Assembly (NCBI GenBank): GCA_001972305.1
Contig: BDDD01000532.1
Location: forward strand, 561,318-625,317
Source: Cephalotus follicularis
Lineage: Eukaryota > Streptophyta > Magnoliopsida > Oxalidales > Cephalotaceae
DNA: 64,000 nt
Direction of reading: 5' to 3'
This document shows positions 11,014 through 21,388 of the stretch, in pieces. Positions within the stretch are counted from its first letter, which is position 1, and each line of letters begins with the position of its first letter. A program made the position numbers and the translations under genes. Under the pieces are notes generated by a model. That model saw only the letters and a program-made list of their open reading frames with translations, made no database searches and was not told the origin of the DNA.

Positions 11014-12105
11014 GAACTGTTTTAATTTCAATTGGACTTTAATTTCGGTTTTGGTGACTATTTTGGAATGATTAAAGTACCTGAAATTCTAGTTCAATTC
11101 CCTTCCAATTGTTGTTTTATAAAATTAAGTTTTTCTTAAACCAAAGGGATACTAGGTTTTAATTAATCTAGTGGGAGGTTTACTGGAATATCAGCGGACT
11201 TGTTGAAATTATTTCTATTGGTCATTAGAAATTGAAATTGCTTGTGTTTATTTAAATTCTATTGTGGATATAGATTTAAATGTATTATACATGATGGTAG
11301 GCTATGGTATTGGACCTAGCTTTCGGTTTCTTTTGTAGATGGTTTAAATTGCTTTATTATCATGTGCTTTATTTAGTCTGTAATAAGGTAGCCTGCGTGC
11401 ACCTTTATTTATGCAATTCTCTTCTTCCTCCAATTTGTATTCTATTCTTTAATTTTTTAAATGTATTTGATAAATTTCATTTTGTAAATAAAAGAAGAAA
11501 GGAATCACAAAGGAGCTTGAAGAGGCTGGGCGAGAAAATTGCAAGACCAAGTGAAGGCCATATATGCATGGTGCATTTTGTAATAAAGTAGTTTTGAATA
11601 GTTCACCTAGGAGACCGAGTGATCATATACGCTCGTGTGATCTCTCATAGATTTAATCCCTAGCCAGACCATTTTAATTTCTATGTGGGACATAGGTTGC
11701 ATGAGATGGATGTTTTCTTTTTCTTTTTGCAAACAATCCAAACACGCCAAGTATAATTAGCTATTTCAAATGGATTGGAAGATAAAATCTATTTAATAAC
11801 GGCTTTGGTTAATTAAATAAAATGAGACCTCAAATTCCTCCAATTTTTATATAATAAGTCCATAAGCGATGTGTGCACTGTTGGGTGCTCCGTCGTTGGC
11901 CTTTCACGACCTTCGTTGAATGGTGTGGACATATTGGGGATTACACTGTGACAACAGAGGTCCTCCGTATGACCAATACTGTTCAGTTTCAGTGTGAGGT
12001 GCACTGGAAGGAAATGGCATTGTTTCGGCATTTGGACACGGACGCTTGTGAGTGCTAAAACATGTCAATTTCTTTGAGGAATGTGGGTCTGACTTATACC
12101 GGGGT

Positions 12106-12263
12106 CATACTATTGGCACAACCACAGCTGTGGATTGTATGGGCCAGGAGGCCGAACTTGTATCGGATCTTGCATTTCAAGGGCGAGGCCCTAATGCGAA
12201 TTGATGCTAAATGCCTACCTATTCGGTATTATGGTTTGCACGGCGACAGTCGGGACCATGATA
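12106..12263 (+). repeat. Three hairpins in Copia-C leader
   Basis: Stems: CATAC/GTATG (12106-12110, 12137-12141) enclosing the palindrome CCACAGCTGTGG (12122-12133); GCATT/AATGC (12172-12176, 12193-12197); TATTATGGT/ACCATGATA (12227-12235, 12255-12263, one G-T pair). The enclosed loops match loops in Copia-G (for example AGGGCGAGGCCCT and TTGCACGGCGACAGTCGGG), but the stems differ. Confidence 0.75.
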
Positions 12264-12416
12264 TGTAGGATAGATTTTGATCCCCACTAGGAGGTGGGTG
12301 CTTACCGAATTCCACATTGGAAGTGTGGGATACGATTAGAATAGTGGGAAGAGGCATAACTACTAAAGACCAAGGGTTATGGTAATAACATAAAATTGAA
12401 TGATCTGCTAATTTAC

Positions 12417-12436
12417 TCTCTTGTTTCTTCTTATAG
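12417..12436 (+). promoter_or_regulatory. Splice-acceptor-like tract before Copia-C gag
   Basis: A run of pyrimidines ending TTCTTCTTATAG, followed by GTTG. The same arrangement occurs just upstream of gag in Copia-A, Copia-G and Copia-K. A matching donor was not identified. Confidence 0.4.
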
Positions 12437-12466
12437 GTTGTTAGATAACATATTCTATATACTCAA

Positions 12467-13100
12467 ATGGCAGACAACACCATTATTTGGCACAATATAA
12501 ATTTTCTTAAGCTAAATAATCCACGGTTTATTGAATGGTTAAGCATTTTGCGCATGGTACTCACGAGCATGGGAATTTCTCCTGTTATGACTGAGATACC
12601 CTCCACGTTAGAGTTCAATGTATCTGACCATCACAAGGCTAGGGTGGCTAAGTGGTGGGACAACGATCATAGAACTCGATACAGGGCGATTGTTAGCTTG
12701 GTGCCTAACTGGAAAACGCTATGCATGTTTTCACAGGCCTTACGTGCCATGTTAATACAGCTCGAGGAGTTGTTTGGAACACAGTCAAGGACAGATAAGG
12801 CAGATTTAGACCAAGCTGGGTCAAAACAATCTGTGATACCTATTCCTTCTTCTGGAATAACCTCTGAGAGAGGTGGATCAAGAGGATCCAATTCCAAGGG
12901 CAAGGCGCCCATAAGGAAGAAAGAAAAGGATCTTATGCATGTGGTTGGGGATGCCAACCATAAGAGGATTAAACAGCTTACTAAGGAGAAAGCCTACTTA
13001 TTTTGTGGGAAGCCAGGGCACTAGAAGAGAAATTGTAAGCTATTCCTTGCCTCCATTGCAGATGGTGCCTCGGAGTTAGGTACCGTCATATTTTCATATT
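12467..13100 (+). pseudogene. Copia-C gag
   Basis: The 185-codon frame (12467-13024) begins MADNTIIWHNINFLK and continues to a degenerate zinc knuckle, FCGKPGH, a stop, then KRNC. Against the gag at 62546-63463 the middle of the capsid-like UBN2 domain is missing: only WDNDHRTRYRAI, LEELFGTQSRT and the basic linker before the knuckle can be aligned. The first knuckle cysteine reads Tyr and the residue after the His codon is a stop. Gag would coat and package the element RNA, and this copy cannot be functional. The start fits the acceptor-like tract 30 bases upstream. Confidence 0.8.
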
Positions 13101-15990
13101 CCATCTAGCTTACAATGTAAGTTCAACATTGGTACAGGACTCAGGATGTGAGACTAACATTTGTAACTCTTTGCAGATGCTAAGAGGAGCCAGGCAGCTG
13201 GGAGCTGTGGATGCAATGGACCTACGACATGATGATCGGGGATCTACTTTAATGTTGTAGAATATTTTGACTTGTATATATAATTAGCCGTGTGGCTTTT
13301 GTATATAGACTTAACTCTTGTAAACATTGTCGAGAACTTTGTTCCAAACTTTGATTAGCAAATCCAATGTATATTTTGTAAAGCTGATAGCTTTTTGTTT
13401 ATTACATATGGATAGTGGCTATTATTTTATGGTTAAGTATCAGTCGACACTGATTAACTAGATAATGGGTTTTAAAGTCTTCAATACTAATCAAACAATA
13501 GCACCAGCTATTGCACAAGGAATTACAAATAAATGTCTATAAGAGACATATGATATAAACCCTTCACAAAATTTGACATTGTTAATTAGGTCATTCTAGC
13601 GGGGCTAGATAAACACAATTGGTTAAGGATGGACCTTTGGACATCCAGGATAGGAGTCCCTTCCAACGTGTACACCATGTTTTATTGGTGAAATGACCTA
13701 ATCTCTTTTCTCCGAGGACGGAGATAAGGTAGAGGGCATATTGTGTTTTGTCCACACTGACATATGTGGTATAATGTCAGACAATGCAAGTGAAGGTTTT
13801 CACTACTTCGTTACATTCACCATTGACTCGTCACGGTTTCGGTAAATGTTTTGGTGAAACACAAATATGAATCTTTTGAAAGTGTTAAGGGATTTATATA
13901 TGAAGTAGAGATGCAAATCAGACATTAGTGAATATGTCATCTTCCTATCTCCTTCTGGGATTATATGTTGCAACGACAACGTTCATCCTAATTAGGATTC
14001 TTATGAAATCCGTCCCCTCCATATAATTCAAGATATTGAATTGGAGGATACCCATCCTAAACCAAGAGGTTAAAGGCTATCTGGCTTATGTAAGTGCTTA
14101 ATAAGTGCCGAGCGGATCGTTGCCAAGAGGTATGATATTGCAGTATGCGAAACCTTCTAAGCTGGAGGCGCGAGCGGATCGTTGCCAGTTTGCGGAACAT
14201 CTTAATAAGTGCTTAGGATTTCATTTCAACCATCCTAGCGAACAAATGGTATTTGTTTCGCATACTGCAAAATTCCAAGAGGGAATTCCTGTTTACAGGA
14301 ATTAGTGGGAGTAATGTGTAACTAAGAGAGTTATTACCAAGTGAAAGCCCACATGACGATAAGGAATTAAAGGTTGAACCCTCTAAAGACAAAATTTGGG
14401 AAAGGGATCCCAACCTGAGATGAAATCTTTGTAAGGCACTCTTTGAGAGAGGAGATCCGGCAAGGTTCAACAGCGCCTGAGAAATATGATTTTCTCATGT
14501 AAGGCACTGATAAACGTAAAGTCATCGATGATGGCGAGCCTATCAACTATAAATGAAATAGTGAGGAGCACTGATTTCTAGGCATGGCTGGGGGTCATGA
14601 AATCCAAAATGGATTCCATATACGCTCACCAAGTATGGAACTTGGTTAATGCTCCCATGGGTAGGCTGCCCAATGATCGCATATAAGTCATCAATAGGAA
14701 GATATGCGTTAATGGAAAAGGTTCAAACATTTAAATCGTAATGATTAAGTCCATTTGGATAATGCTTGCTATTGCTGCTCATCGTGATTATGAGCAATGA
14801 CAAATGGATGTCAAGATAACCTTGAAAAAGGACTATCTTGAAGAGGACATCTTAATATCCCAAACCAAGGAGGATTAGCACAGAGTGTGTGCAAGCTCCT
14901 AAGGTATATGTATGACCTTAAGCAAACATTCCGTAGCTGAAACATCTGTTTTGATTTCATCAAAATGATGCTATGCCTTAAGTCGACCAGAAATAGGATA
15001 TCCCATATATCACTTTCTTGGTACTGTACTTAGATGAAATTCTACACATTGGTAATGATGTAGGCATGTTATAGTACAATTAACTAAGAACTTCTCCAAA
15101 AGGATTTGGGAAAGACTTCCTACATTTTGGGAATGAAGATCTAAAGAGATAGATCAAGTAGGTTGTTTGAACTTTTCGAAAGTCAGTACATCAACAGGGT
15201 GCTGATATAGTATGGACTTTTGAATTCCATGTTTGGCTTACTACCAATTAGCCAGGGAATTCATCTTTCCAAGAGGATGTCTTCACAGACTTCTGAGGAG
15301 AGTGTTGCATGAATGGACTACCTTAAGCTTCGGCTATAGGCTGCATCATGCAATATCATACCTTGTACTTGGCTTGACATCGCCTAAGTCTAAGGGTCTG
15401 GCTAGTCAATTATCAGTCCAATCCCTGTGAGAGGTACTGAGAATTGTCAAAGAGATCTGAGAGTGACTCATGCTTTCTTCTTGACATATGGAGAAGATAG
15501 TGAATTGAAATTTAAGAGTTATGTTGACTCTGATTTCAATTGTGATCGGGATGATCACAAGATCGTATTAGGATATGTATTTGTCGTGAACGAAGGTGCC
15601 GTGTGAGTTGGAAGAGTCTACAACAGCAGGATACTGTTGACTCAACCATGAAATAAGAGTATGTTATAACCTATGATACCGATAAATATGTTGTTTGTTA
15701 GCGGTAAGTTCAATGTGGAACTTCATGTAGTTTCATCTATCGTTCGTTCAGTTGTGTAGAGTGACAACGATGGGGGGCCTTTGCACAGGCTATGGAACCC
15801 AGGTTCATTACCATTCTAGACTTAAGTGACGGTATCATTAGTTTATATGATTTATGAGATCATATATAGAGGAAACATTAACCTAGAGAGATTTACGATG
15901 GTAGCAAATTTTGGCAGACCCACTGACTAATGCCATGAGCATTAGTAGTACTTGAGCATCAGCGGAAGTGCGATTGGCTTAGGCTAAAGG
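13085..15990 (+). pseudogene. Copia-C pol (PR, IN, RT, RNase H) remnant
   Basis: Fragments in changing frames follow copia order. Protease: QDSGCETNICNSLQML (about 13135-13190), with the catalytic Asp-Ser-Gly still readable. Integrase core: DICGIMSD and FVTFTIDSSRF (13758-13840). IN-RT linker: PSKLEARADRCQFAE and FNHPSEQMVFVSH (14150-14260). Start of RT: AWLGVMKSKMDSIYAH (14583-14640). RNase H: ELKFKSYVDSDFN and GYVFVVNEGAV (15500-15600), then SDNDGAFAQAMEPR and LADPLTNAM near 15925. Much of integrase and RT is deleted and stops are frequent. The element depends on other copies if it is mobile at all. Confidence 0.8.
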
Positions 15991-16005
15991 TCTTCATGGC
16001 TTGAG

Positions 16006-16020
16006 GGTCAAGTGGGAGAT
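16006..16020 (+). other. Polypurine tract of Copia-C
   Basis: TCAAGTGGGAGAT directly before the 3' LTR. The matching tract in Copia-G (39938-39955, reversed) has the same AAGTGGGAGAT core; that of Copia-K (59397-59414) reads AAGTGAGAGAT. Confidence 0.85.
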
Positions 16021-18419
16021 TGTTGGAGTAGGTATGTCACTGCATGCCACGAGGTGGCTCTGTATATATATATACGCTCCTCGTCTGGAGATGTCTCTTT
16101 AAGCCGCGAGGCGACTGCACATGTGTATATTACACTCTATTTATACAATATGAATTCCTTTTCGTGTTTTATAGTGCATATTCAATCAATAATGGCAACC
16201 TCCTATATGTATATCCCAATTCATCTCAATGGATCAGTTGATCACCATGTCAACTGAATACACATATAGTGCCCTGCCGTTCAAGGGGTTGGATCTCATG
16301 CCTGGGAGGTTATGAGAATGAGATCCTTACTCGCTTCTGAAAAAATGTTCCAAGTCATAGGTTCACTTTCTTAGGGCAATTGATGAACCCTAAAGACTTG
16401 TCGTATTATGCTTGCCCTCTTGTGTGTGGGGGATGGACCATCTCATGACAATTTGGATTTATCCTAAAGCTGATGCGGGGTTCGTGCTAAAGAGCATGTG
16501 ACTGAACAGACCCACCATAGGAAACCCATTTGGAAAGTCATACATATGTCAATAGGAGTCCTATAGTTTCGGTAGTATATAGCCTATGGTGACTAGCAGA
16601 CCATTCGTGGACTGCGTTGTATCGTTAGACCTAAGCAGTTGTCATGCCTTGTGTTGTAACTGCTTGGCTTTGATTTCTGCCTTCCCCAGCACTAGTCACG
16701 TGCTGGCAAACTAGTTATCTGTTGACCTTGTGAGAGCTTTATTGAGATGTATGGGCGAGTGTACAATAAGGAATCGTCACACCCGTATGCAGGGTGATAG
16801 ACTCTATATTATTTATGTCCATTGAGACTTAAAAACCCTGATTAGGTATAGGCAGACTGGAAACAGGGTTTCAAGATAGGTCTGTCGACAATCTCAATGC
16901 GTACATGAATTTATAGTTATCACGACTTTACCTGGGGGTGACATGATTCCGAACCCTAGGTAGCGGTCGGAGCTAAGAATGATGTAGGATACATGATACA
17001 TATACCGATGAATGGATAATAAACTGGTTAACCGGTTAATGGATGATAGACGTGATTTACACGGATCCGAGGGATGATTGGAAATCATACTAGGGTCATT
17101 CTAATAGTGGGGGACGATTAGGATGGTTGTACCAGAACTCCAGAATGTTCTGAGAAATTATCATTGTACCAGAATCCAACCGGGCTTTCGGATCCCAGCT
17201 GATTATTGGAAAAGTGACGCATGCTACACACATGCTAACTTGGTGGAAAATCTAGTTTTTTAACTAGTATATATTAATTTGATATTAGTGGTTTGTTTTT
17301 TACCATCGTATTGACATATTGATATATTAAAGAGAAGACACAGTGGAAGTATGTTGATACATACGATGTGCGGAGCACATAATTAAACCAAGAGAGAAAC
17401 ATAATTTTGTAATTTAACATAAAAGAAAGAGACAAATATTGACTAAGTCAACATTGGGCCATTTTTTACACGCCTAACACGAGCGGGCAAGCTATGAGGC
17501 AAGAGAGAGAAACGCACTCTGCCGTGCGTTGCGCACCAGGCGCGTTTGCGGCCGTAGAAGACGACATGTGAGGCGTCGGTGGCTGGGAAAAGGAGTTGTG
17601 CTCTCATTGACAGTACACTCCTCTCTCACTCTCCCCGTTTTCTCTTTCTTCTCTTTCTGCGTTTCAGTGACGCGTTTTGTATCTCCCGCAGTCGGCCTTC
17701 TCTTCCCCCGCCGACGATCATAGTTGGTGGAACCAATCCTTGGCTCTACCTCTCTTGATCCTAGATTATGCGATTTCTGTGCGTTTTTTGGCCGGATTTC
17801 GATTTGTGAGTTGACTCTATCTAGTCGACTCGGTGTGCACCGTGGCTTGGCGTTCCGGACCGAGTCACTGCGGGTTTTGGGTCGCAGTGTGAAGATCGGA
17901 AGTTTTGGTGACCTGTGATGGCACGACCGGTCCATGGCGAGTTGACTGGGTCACACTGAGTCTGAACTCAGTGAGTTTGCGGCGTTGCTAGCTGCGCCTT
18001 TCCATTCTGGGGCGCTTCCCGCCGAGTCTCGTCCATAAACGGGAAGATCGGCGTTTCTGGAGTCCGAATATGTCTTGGTCAGTCCTCTACCGTGATTACC
18101 GGAATCCGGCAGGCGTTCCGGTGATCTGCAGTTGCTGCGGTAAGCTCGTAGCAGCAAAGTGGTGGAGCCGTCAACGTTGGTATGGTTCCTAATCATTTGT
18201 ATTTATTGTTACCGATATAGTTTTGGTATAGTGGATGTATGCTTGACGTTTCGATTAGTTCGATTGAATATTAAACGAAGATCCTTGGCTTATAAATTAT
18301 GGTAGTAAGATGTGAGTATGGACCTAGACTTGCGAGTCTTGGTGTTTTGAAAAATTAAAATTATACACACTTGCATCCTAGACCCAAAATCGACCAGGGT
18401 CCCTCCCAGGTTTCCAACA
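16021..18419 (+). repeat. Copia-C 3' LTR
   Basis: From TGTTGGAGTAGG to TTTCCAACA (2399 bp), followed by the target duplication GATCC (18420-18424). It has the same hairpin as the 5' LTR (16291-16299 with 16318-16326). Its 3' third is copied at 23362-24179. Confidence 0.92.
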
Positions 18420-19073
18420 GATCCGTGGACAACTAGATCGCCTAACCTACCCTCTTTGGATTGACTTCCTTCTGTGGGTTAGATGCACTGTACTAATACC
18501 GATACCGAAGGTCATAAAGCTTTATGGATAATTTGAGTGTCTTTGTAAACTTGTGTTGGATTGTTTAATAGATTTTTGGATAGGATTTATTGATTATATC
18601 TTATTCACACTGGTATGAAACGATTGTATATGAATAGTCAGATCATAATTGGTATTCATGCATATACCATAATATGTATTATTATTGTATAAACTGTTCA
18701 TTCCATTATAATGGGGAATATTCTTACTTGGCTACATGACATCATTCGGAATGGGATATTAATATTGTTTACAGGACGAATAGCGGGGAGCAGTGGTCAG
18801 TGAGTAGTTGCGACATAGGTGTATGGGCTGAGAGCTTTGCAGAGATTGCTGATATTGTTTTTCCCCTTTGTTATAAGACTACTTTTGTATTTGGATTGTG
18901 ATGGATACAGACTTTCTTTTAAGATGTTGAATGGACTTTTGTTCAACTTTGTTTAAAAAAGTTTCATTATTCCGTAATTTTTAAACGTAACTAGTACTCA
19001 ACCATTAATTTAAGTGACTGAATATAATTGAAAGTGATATCACGAGCTCACCCTTCGGACTTGGGGTGTTTCA
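18420..19073 (+). mobile_element. Right part of an old gypsy-like LTR
   Basis: No open frame. It begins with the Copia-C target duplication, contains a stretch similar in style to the middle of the Gypsy-F LTR (CTACCCTCTTTGG), and ends GGACTTGGGGTGTTTCA, a typical gypsy LTR end. The left part is at 8151-8609. Confidence 0.4.
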
Positions 19074-19664
19074 TGGAAAGACCCCGATGTTTAAATTTCC
19101 TTTTAAGTTATCAATAATATACAAATTTACATTAATCAAGCAGACAAATGGCTGGTACATTTCTTGCAAATTATAATACTAACCATTTCATTTTTTCCCT
19201 AACCATTCCGACGCTATGCATGAATAATAATAATGAAAATGGTAGTGATTCGTGATTCTTTAAAATATTATTAGAATTTAACAGTATCTTCGTTTTCTTT
19301 TTTCATGAATATTCCCTTTTTATGTACCATATCAAGGAAAATGGAGAGATAAAATGATATGATATGCTTATTTGAGAGATATGGAATGGGCAAATAGAGA
19401 GGACCTGGTGTTTAAAAACCCTTTTTAAGTTGACAACAATTTATACCTTTACATTAATCTAGCAGACAAAAGGCTGGTACCTTTGTTGCAAATTATAATA
19501 CTAATTGTTTCATTTTTTTTCCCCGCACCATTCCGGCATTATGTGTGAATAAGAATAATGAAAACGGTAGTGATTCGTTAAAATATTAATAGAATTTAAC
19601 ACTTTCTTCGTTTTCTTTTTTCATGAATGTTGCCTTCTTATGTACCGTATCAAGGAAATATATC
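19074..19664. repeat. Two tandem units, relics of LTP 3' flank (copy 1)
   Basis: Two diverged units (about 19074-19340 and 19400-19664) share blocks such as TTTACATTAATC, GCTGGTACnTTTnTTGCAAA, TTATAATACTAA, and GGTAGTGATTCGT. The same pair occurs at 24838-25430, where the second unit overlaps the 3' end of the lipid transfer protein gene. They therefore look like duplicated 3' flanking sequence of that gene. Confidence 0.65.
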
Positions 19665-19983
19665 CTCTCAATTTTCACCTTTAATTGTATAATATCGTTT
19701 TATTTTATAAATCTGATTGTTAAATTTGATCTTGTTTTTATATATCATGCATACTCATTTTTATGTCAATCAGATATCTATAGATATGTTATTAAATAAA
19801 TAACTCTTTAATGATACATTTAAAAATATAACAATCGAATTTGTTATATTTAAATAGATAATTATACATTTCTGATTGATTTGAAAATTGACATATATAA
19901 TCTATATCGACAAAAGATCGAATCTTACGATTAGATTGATATAATAAATTGATATGATATGATTGAAGTGGAAAATTGAAGAG
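19665..19983. mobile_element. MITE-like foldback element 1
   Basis: The left end CTCTCAATTTTCACCTTTAA and the right end, read in reverse complement, CTCTTCAATTTTCCACTTCA, match over roughly 130 bases with mismatches. The whole is about 320 bp, AT-rich and non-coding, as expected for a MITE. No clear target duplication is visible. Copy 2 of the flanking duplication lacks it. Confidence 0.6.
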
Positions 19984-20035
19984 AAGAGAAGATATTGAGA
20001 ATATCCAAATCCATATGTTAATGGAAGGATACTTA

Positions 20036-21334
20036 TGTGACAAAATTACAGTAAAAAACTACTGTGTTCATGCCTCCAGTCGACTACTCAACCTAAGGTA
20101 GTCGACTGCATTCATATGGCAGTTGGCTACTCATCCATTCCAACCGACTGTCCACAGAGATAGCCGACTGTTCTGGGCGACAGAACAATTGGAAATTCGA
20201 TAATTCACTACTGAAAATCATTCAAATGATTTCTACATTAAACCGGAGACATATGGACATAAACATATGATCATATATGACTTGTAGGTGACATAAAAAT
20301 ACAGAATTGACATGAAAACGATTAAACAGTGGATTAGCTTCCAAGAGGACACAAAAAGACAATGCATATTAATGCCCAGATTCTGTCCCTAATCGATTAC
20401 AGATGTTATAAACCCAGTTTGTGACATATCTATGTGCATAAAACGTGTTGACAATCCTATTAACACAATGACAACACATTTATGCAGGAATCAAGACTCA
20501 AAGACATCAAGAGCATAAAAAAAACTGAAACTTTTACCAACATTGCAACAAAACCATAATAGAAGAGACGAATTAACTGACCTGTAATGATGTTAAGGAC
20601 ACAGAAAACACAGGAAGAATACCACGAATTCACTGATCAAACAATTGTACAGAAGAAGGATAAGAAAACAAAACAAAGAGTACATACATGCTTAACAAAC
20701 TAGAAGAATTCAATCCAAAGAAACATAAAAGGACTGAGATTACCTCTTCGAATTTTGAAGAGCGAATTACACAACAGATTATCACACACTAACAGGCAGA
20801 ATTCGGCAGTGCATAAGGCAGAAAAAAAAAGAGGCAATTATAGAATGGCAATGGCACAACAAAAGGAAAAAGGGGAGACCAAATCTGCCCACATAAGGAA
20901 AAGGAGAGGATTTGTGGGGATATAGAAAGGAAAGAAAGATTGTAAACGAGTGGAATTCAATGAGGGAGAGGAAGACTTCGGGTGAGAAGAGGAAGAAGAA
21001 TAGGAAAGAAGAGAAAATAGGGAAAAGAAGAATAAAGGAAAAGAATAAAGGAAAAATAAAGAAATAGTTAAAACAATTAAATTAAAATGAATTAAAAAGG
21101 ATTTACGGATTTTAAAAATAAAAGATAAATTGTTTTAATGAAATAAAAATTTTGATAAAATAAATCCAAATCCAACATAGCATTACGTACCCAAAATTGG
21201 ACTGGTATCAGCCAGTCCAAATCACATAAGCCCAAAACAAAGGGCAACCGAGCTTTTAAAATTAAACACATTTAAAAGCCCGAAAACACACATAAAATCC
21301 GTAAAATATATTTACGAACGAACATGGTATTACA
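20036..21334 (-). repeat. Gypsy-D 3' LTR
   Basis: The right end (LTR start on the minus strand) is TGTAATACCATG, set directly after the polypurine tract. The left end is placed at TGTGACA (20036) because it gives the expected terminal CA on the minus strand, and this boundary is less certain. The first 150 bases hold AGTCGACT-type motifs (20078-20180). AG-rich sequence lies at 20930-21070. Confidence 0.6.
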
Positions 21335-21352
21335 TCCACCCCCCCTAAAAAG
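21335..21352 (-). other. Polypurine tract of Gypsy-D
   Basis: The minus strand reads TTTTTAGGGGGGGTGGA immediately before the LTR start. Confidence 0.75.
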
Positions 21353-21388
21353 AAGATTTCGTCCCGAAATCACAAACACAAACATACC

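Larger units (their letters stand above)
11014..12466 (+). other. Copia-C untranslated leader
   Basis: About 1.45 kb between primer site and gag with no credible gene. Its 3' third (12060-12300) aligns by eye with the leader of Copia-G at 49310-49560 and carries three hairpins. It ends in a pyrimidine tract and TATAG (12417-12436), a splice-acceptor-like sequence 30 bases before the gag ATG. Confidence 0.7.
8610..18419 (+). mobile_element. Copia-C, complete but decayed Ty1/copia element
   Basis: A 9.8-kb element with 5' LTR (8610-11000), primer site, leader with hairpins, degenerate gag and pol, polypurine tract, 3' LTR (16021-18419) and a perfect 5-bp target duplication GATCC. Domain order gag, protease, integrase, RT, RNase H is that of Ty1/copia. 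Its proteins match Copia-K most closely in this window. The coding part is full of stops and deletions, whereas the two LTRs remain very alike by eye, so it probably moved with proteins supplied by a relative. Confidence 0.92.
17602..19666 (+). repeat. Direct duplication, copy 1
   Basis: This 2.06-kb block (end of the Copia-C LTR plus about 1.25 kb of flank) recurs at 23362-25430 in the same orientation with few differences. Copy 1 is continuous with the complete Copia-C, so it holds the original left junction. Its right edge coincides with the left end of the MITE at 19665. Confidence 0.9.

Noticed and set aside
11304-11591. 95-codon frame in the Copia-C leader
   Set aside because: No start context, no domain, lies in an untranslated leader and is not matched in other leaders.
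17492-17935. 147-codon antisense frame in the Copia-C 3' LTR, repeated at 23342-23695
   Set aside because: Antisense to an LTR GC-rich tract, no domain, and its repetition is explained by the segment duplication.
19074-19664. Second LTP gene at copy 1 of the duplication
   Set aside because: Only the 3' flank is present; none of the eight-cysteine coding sequence is found.
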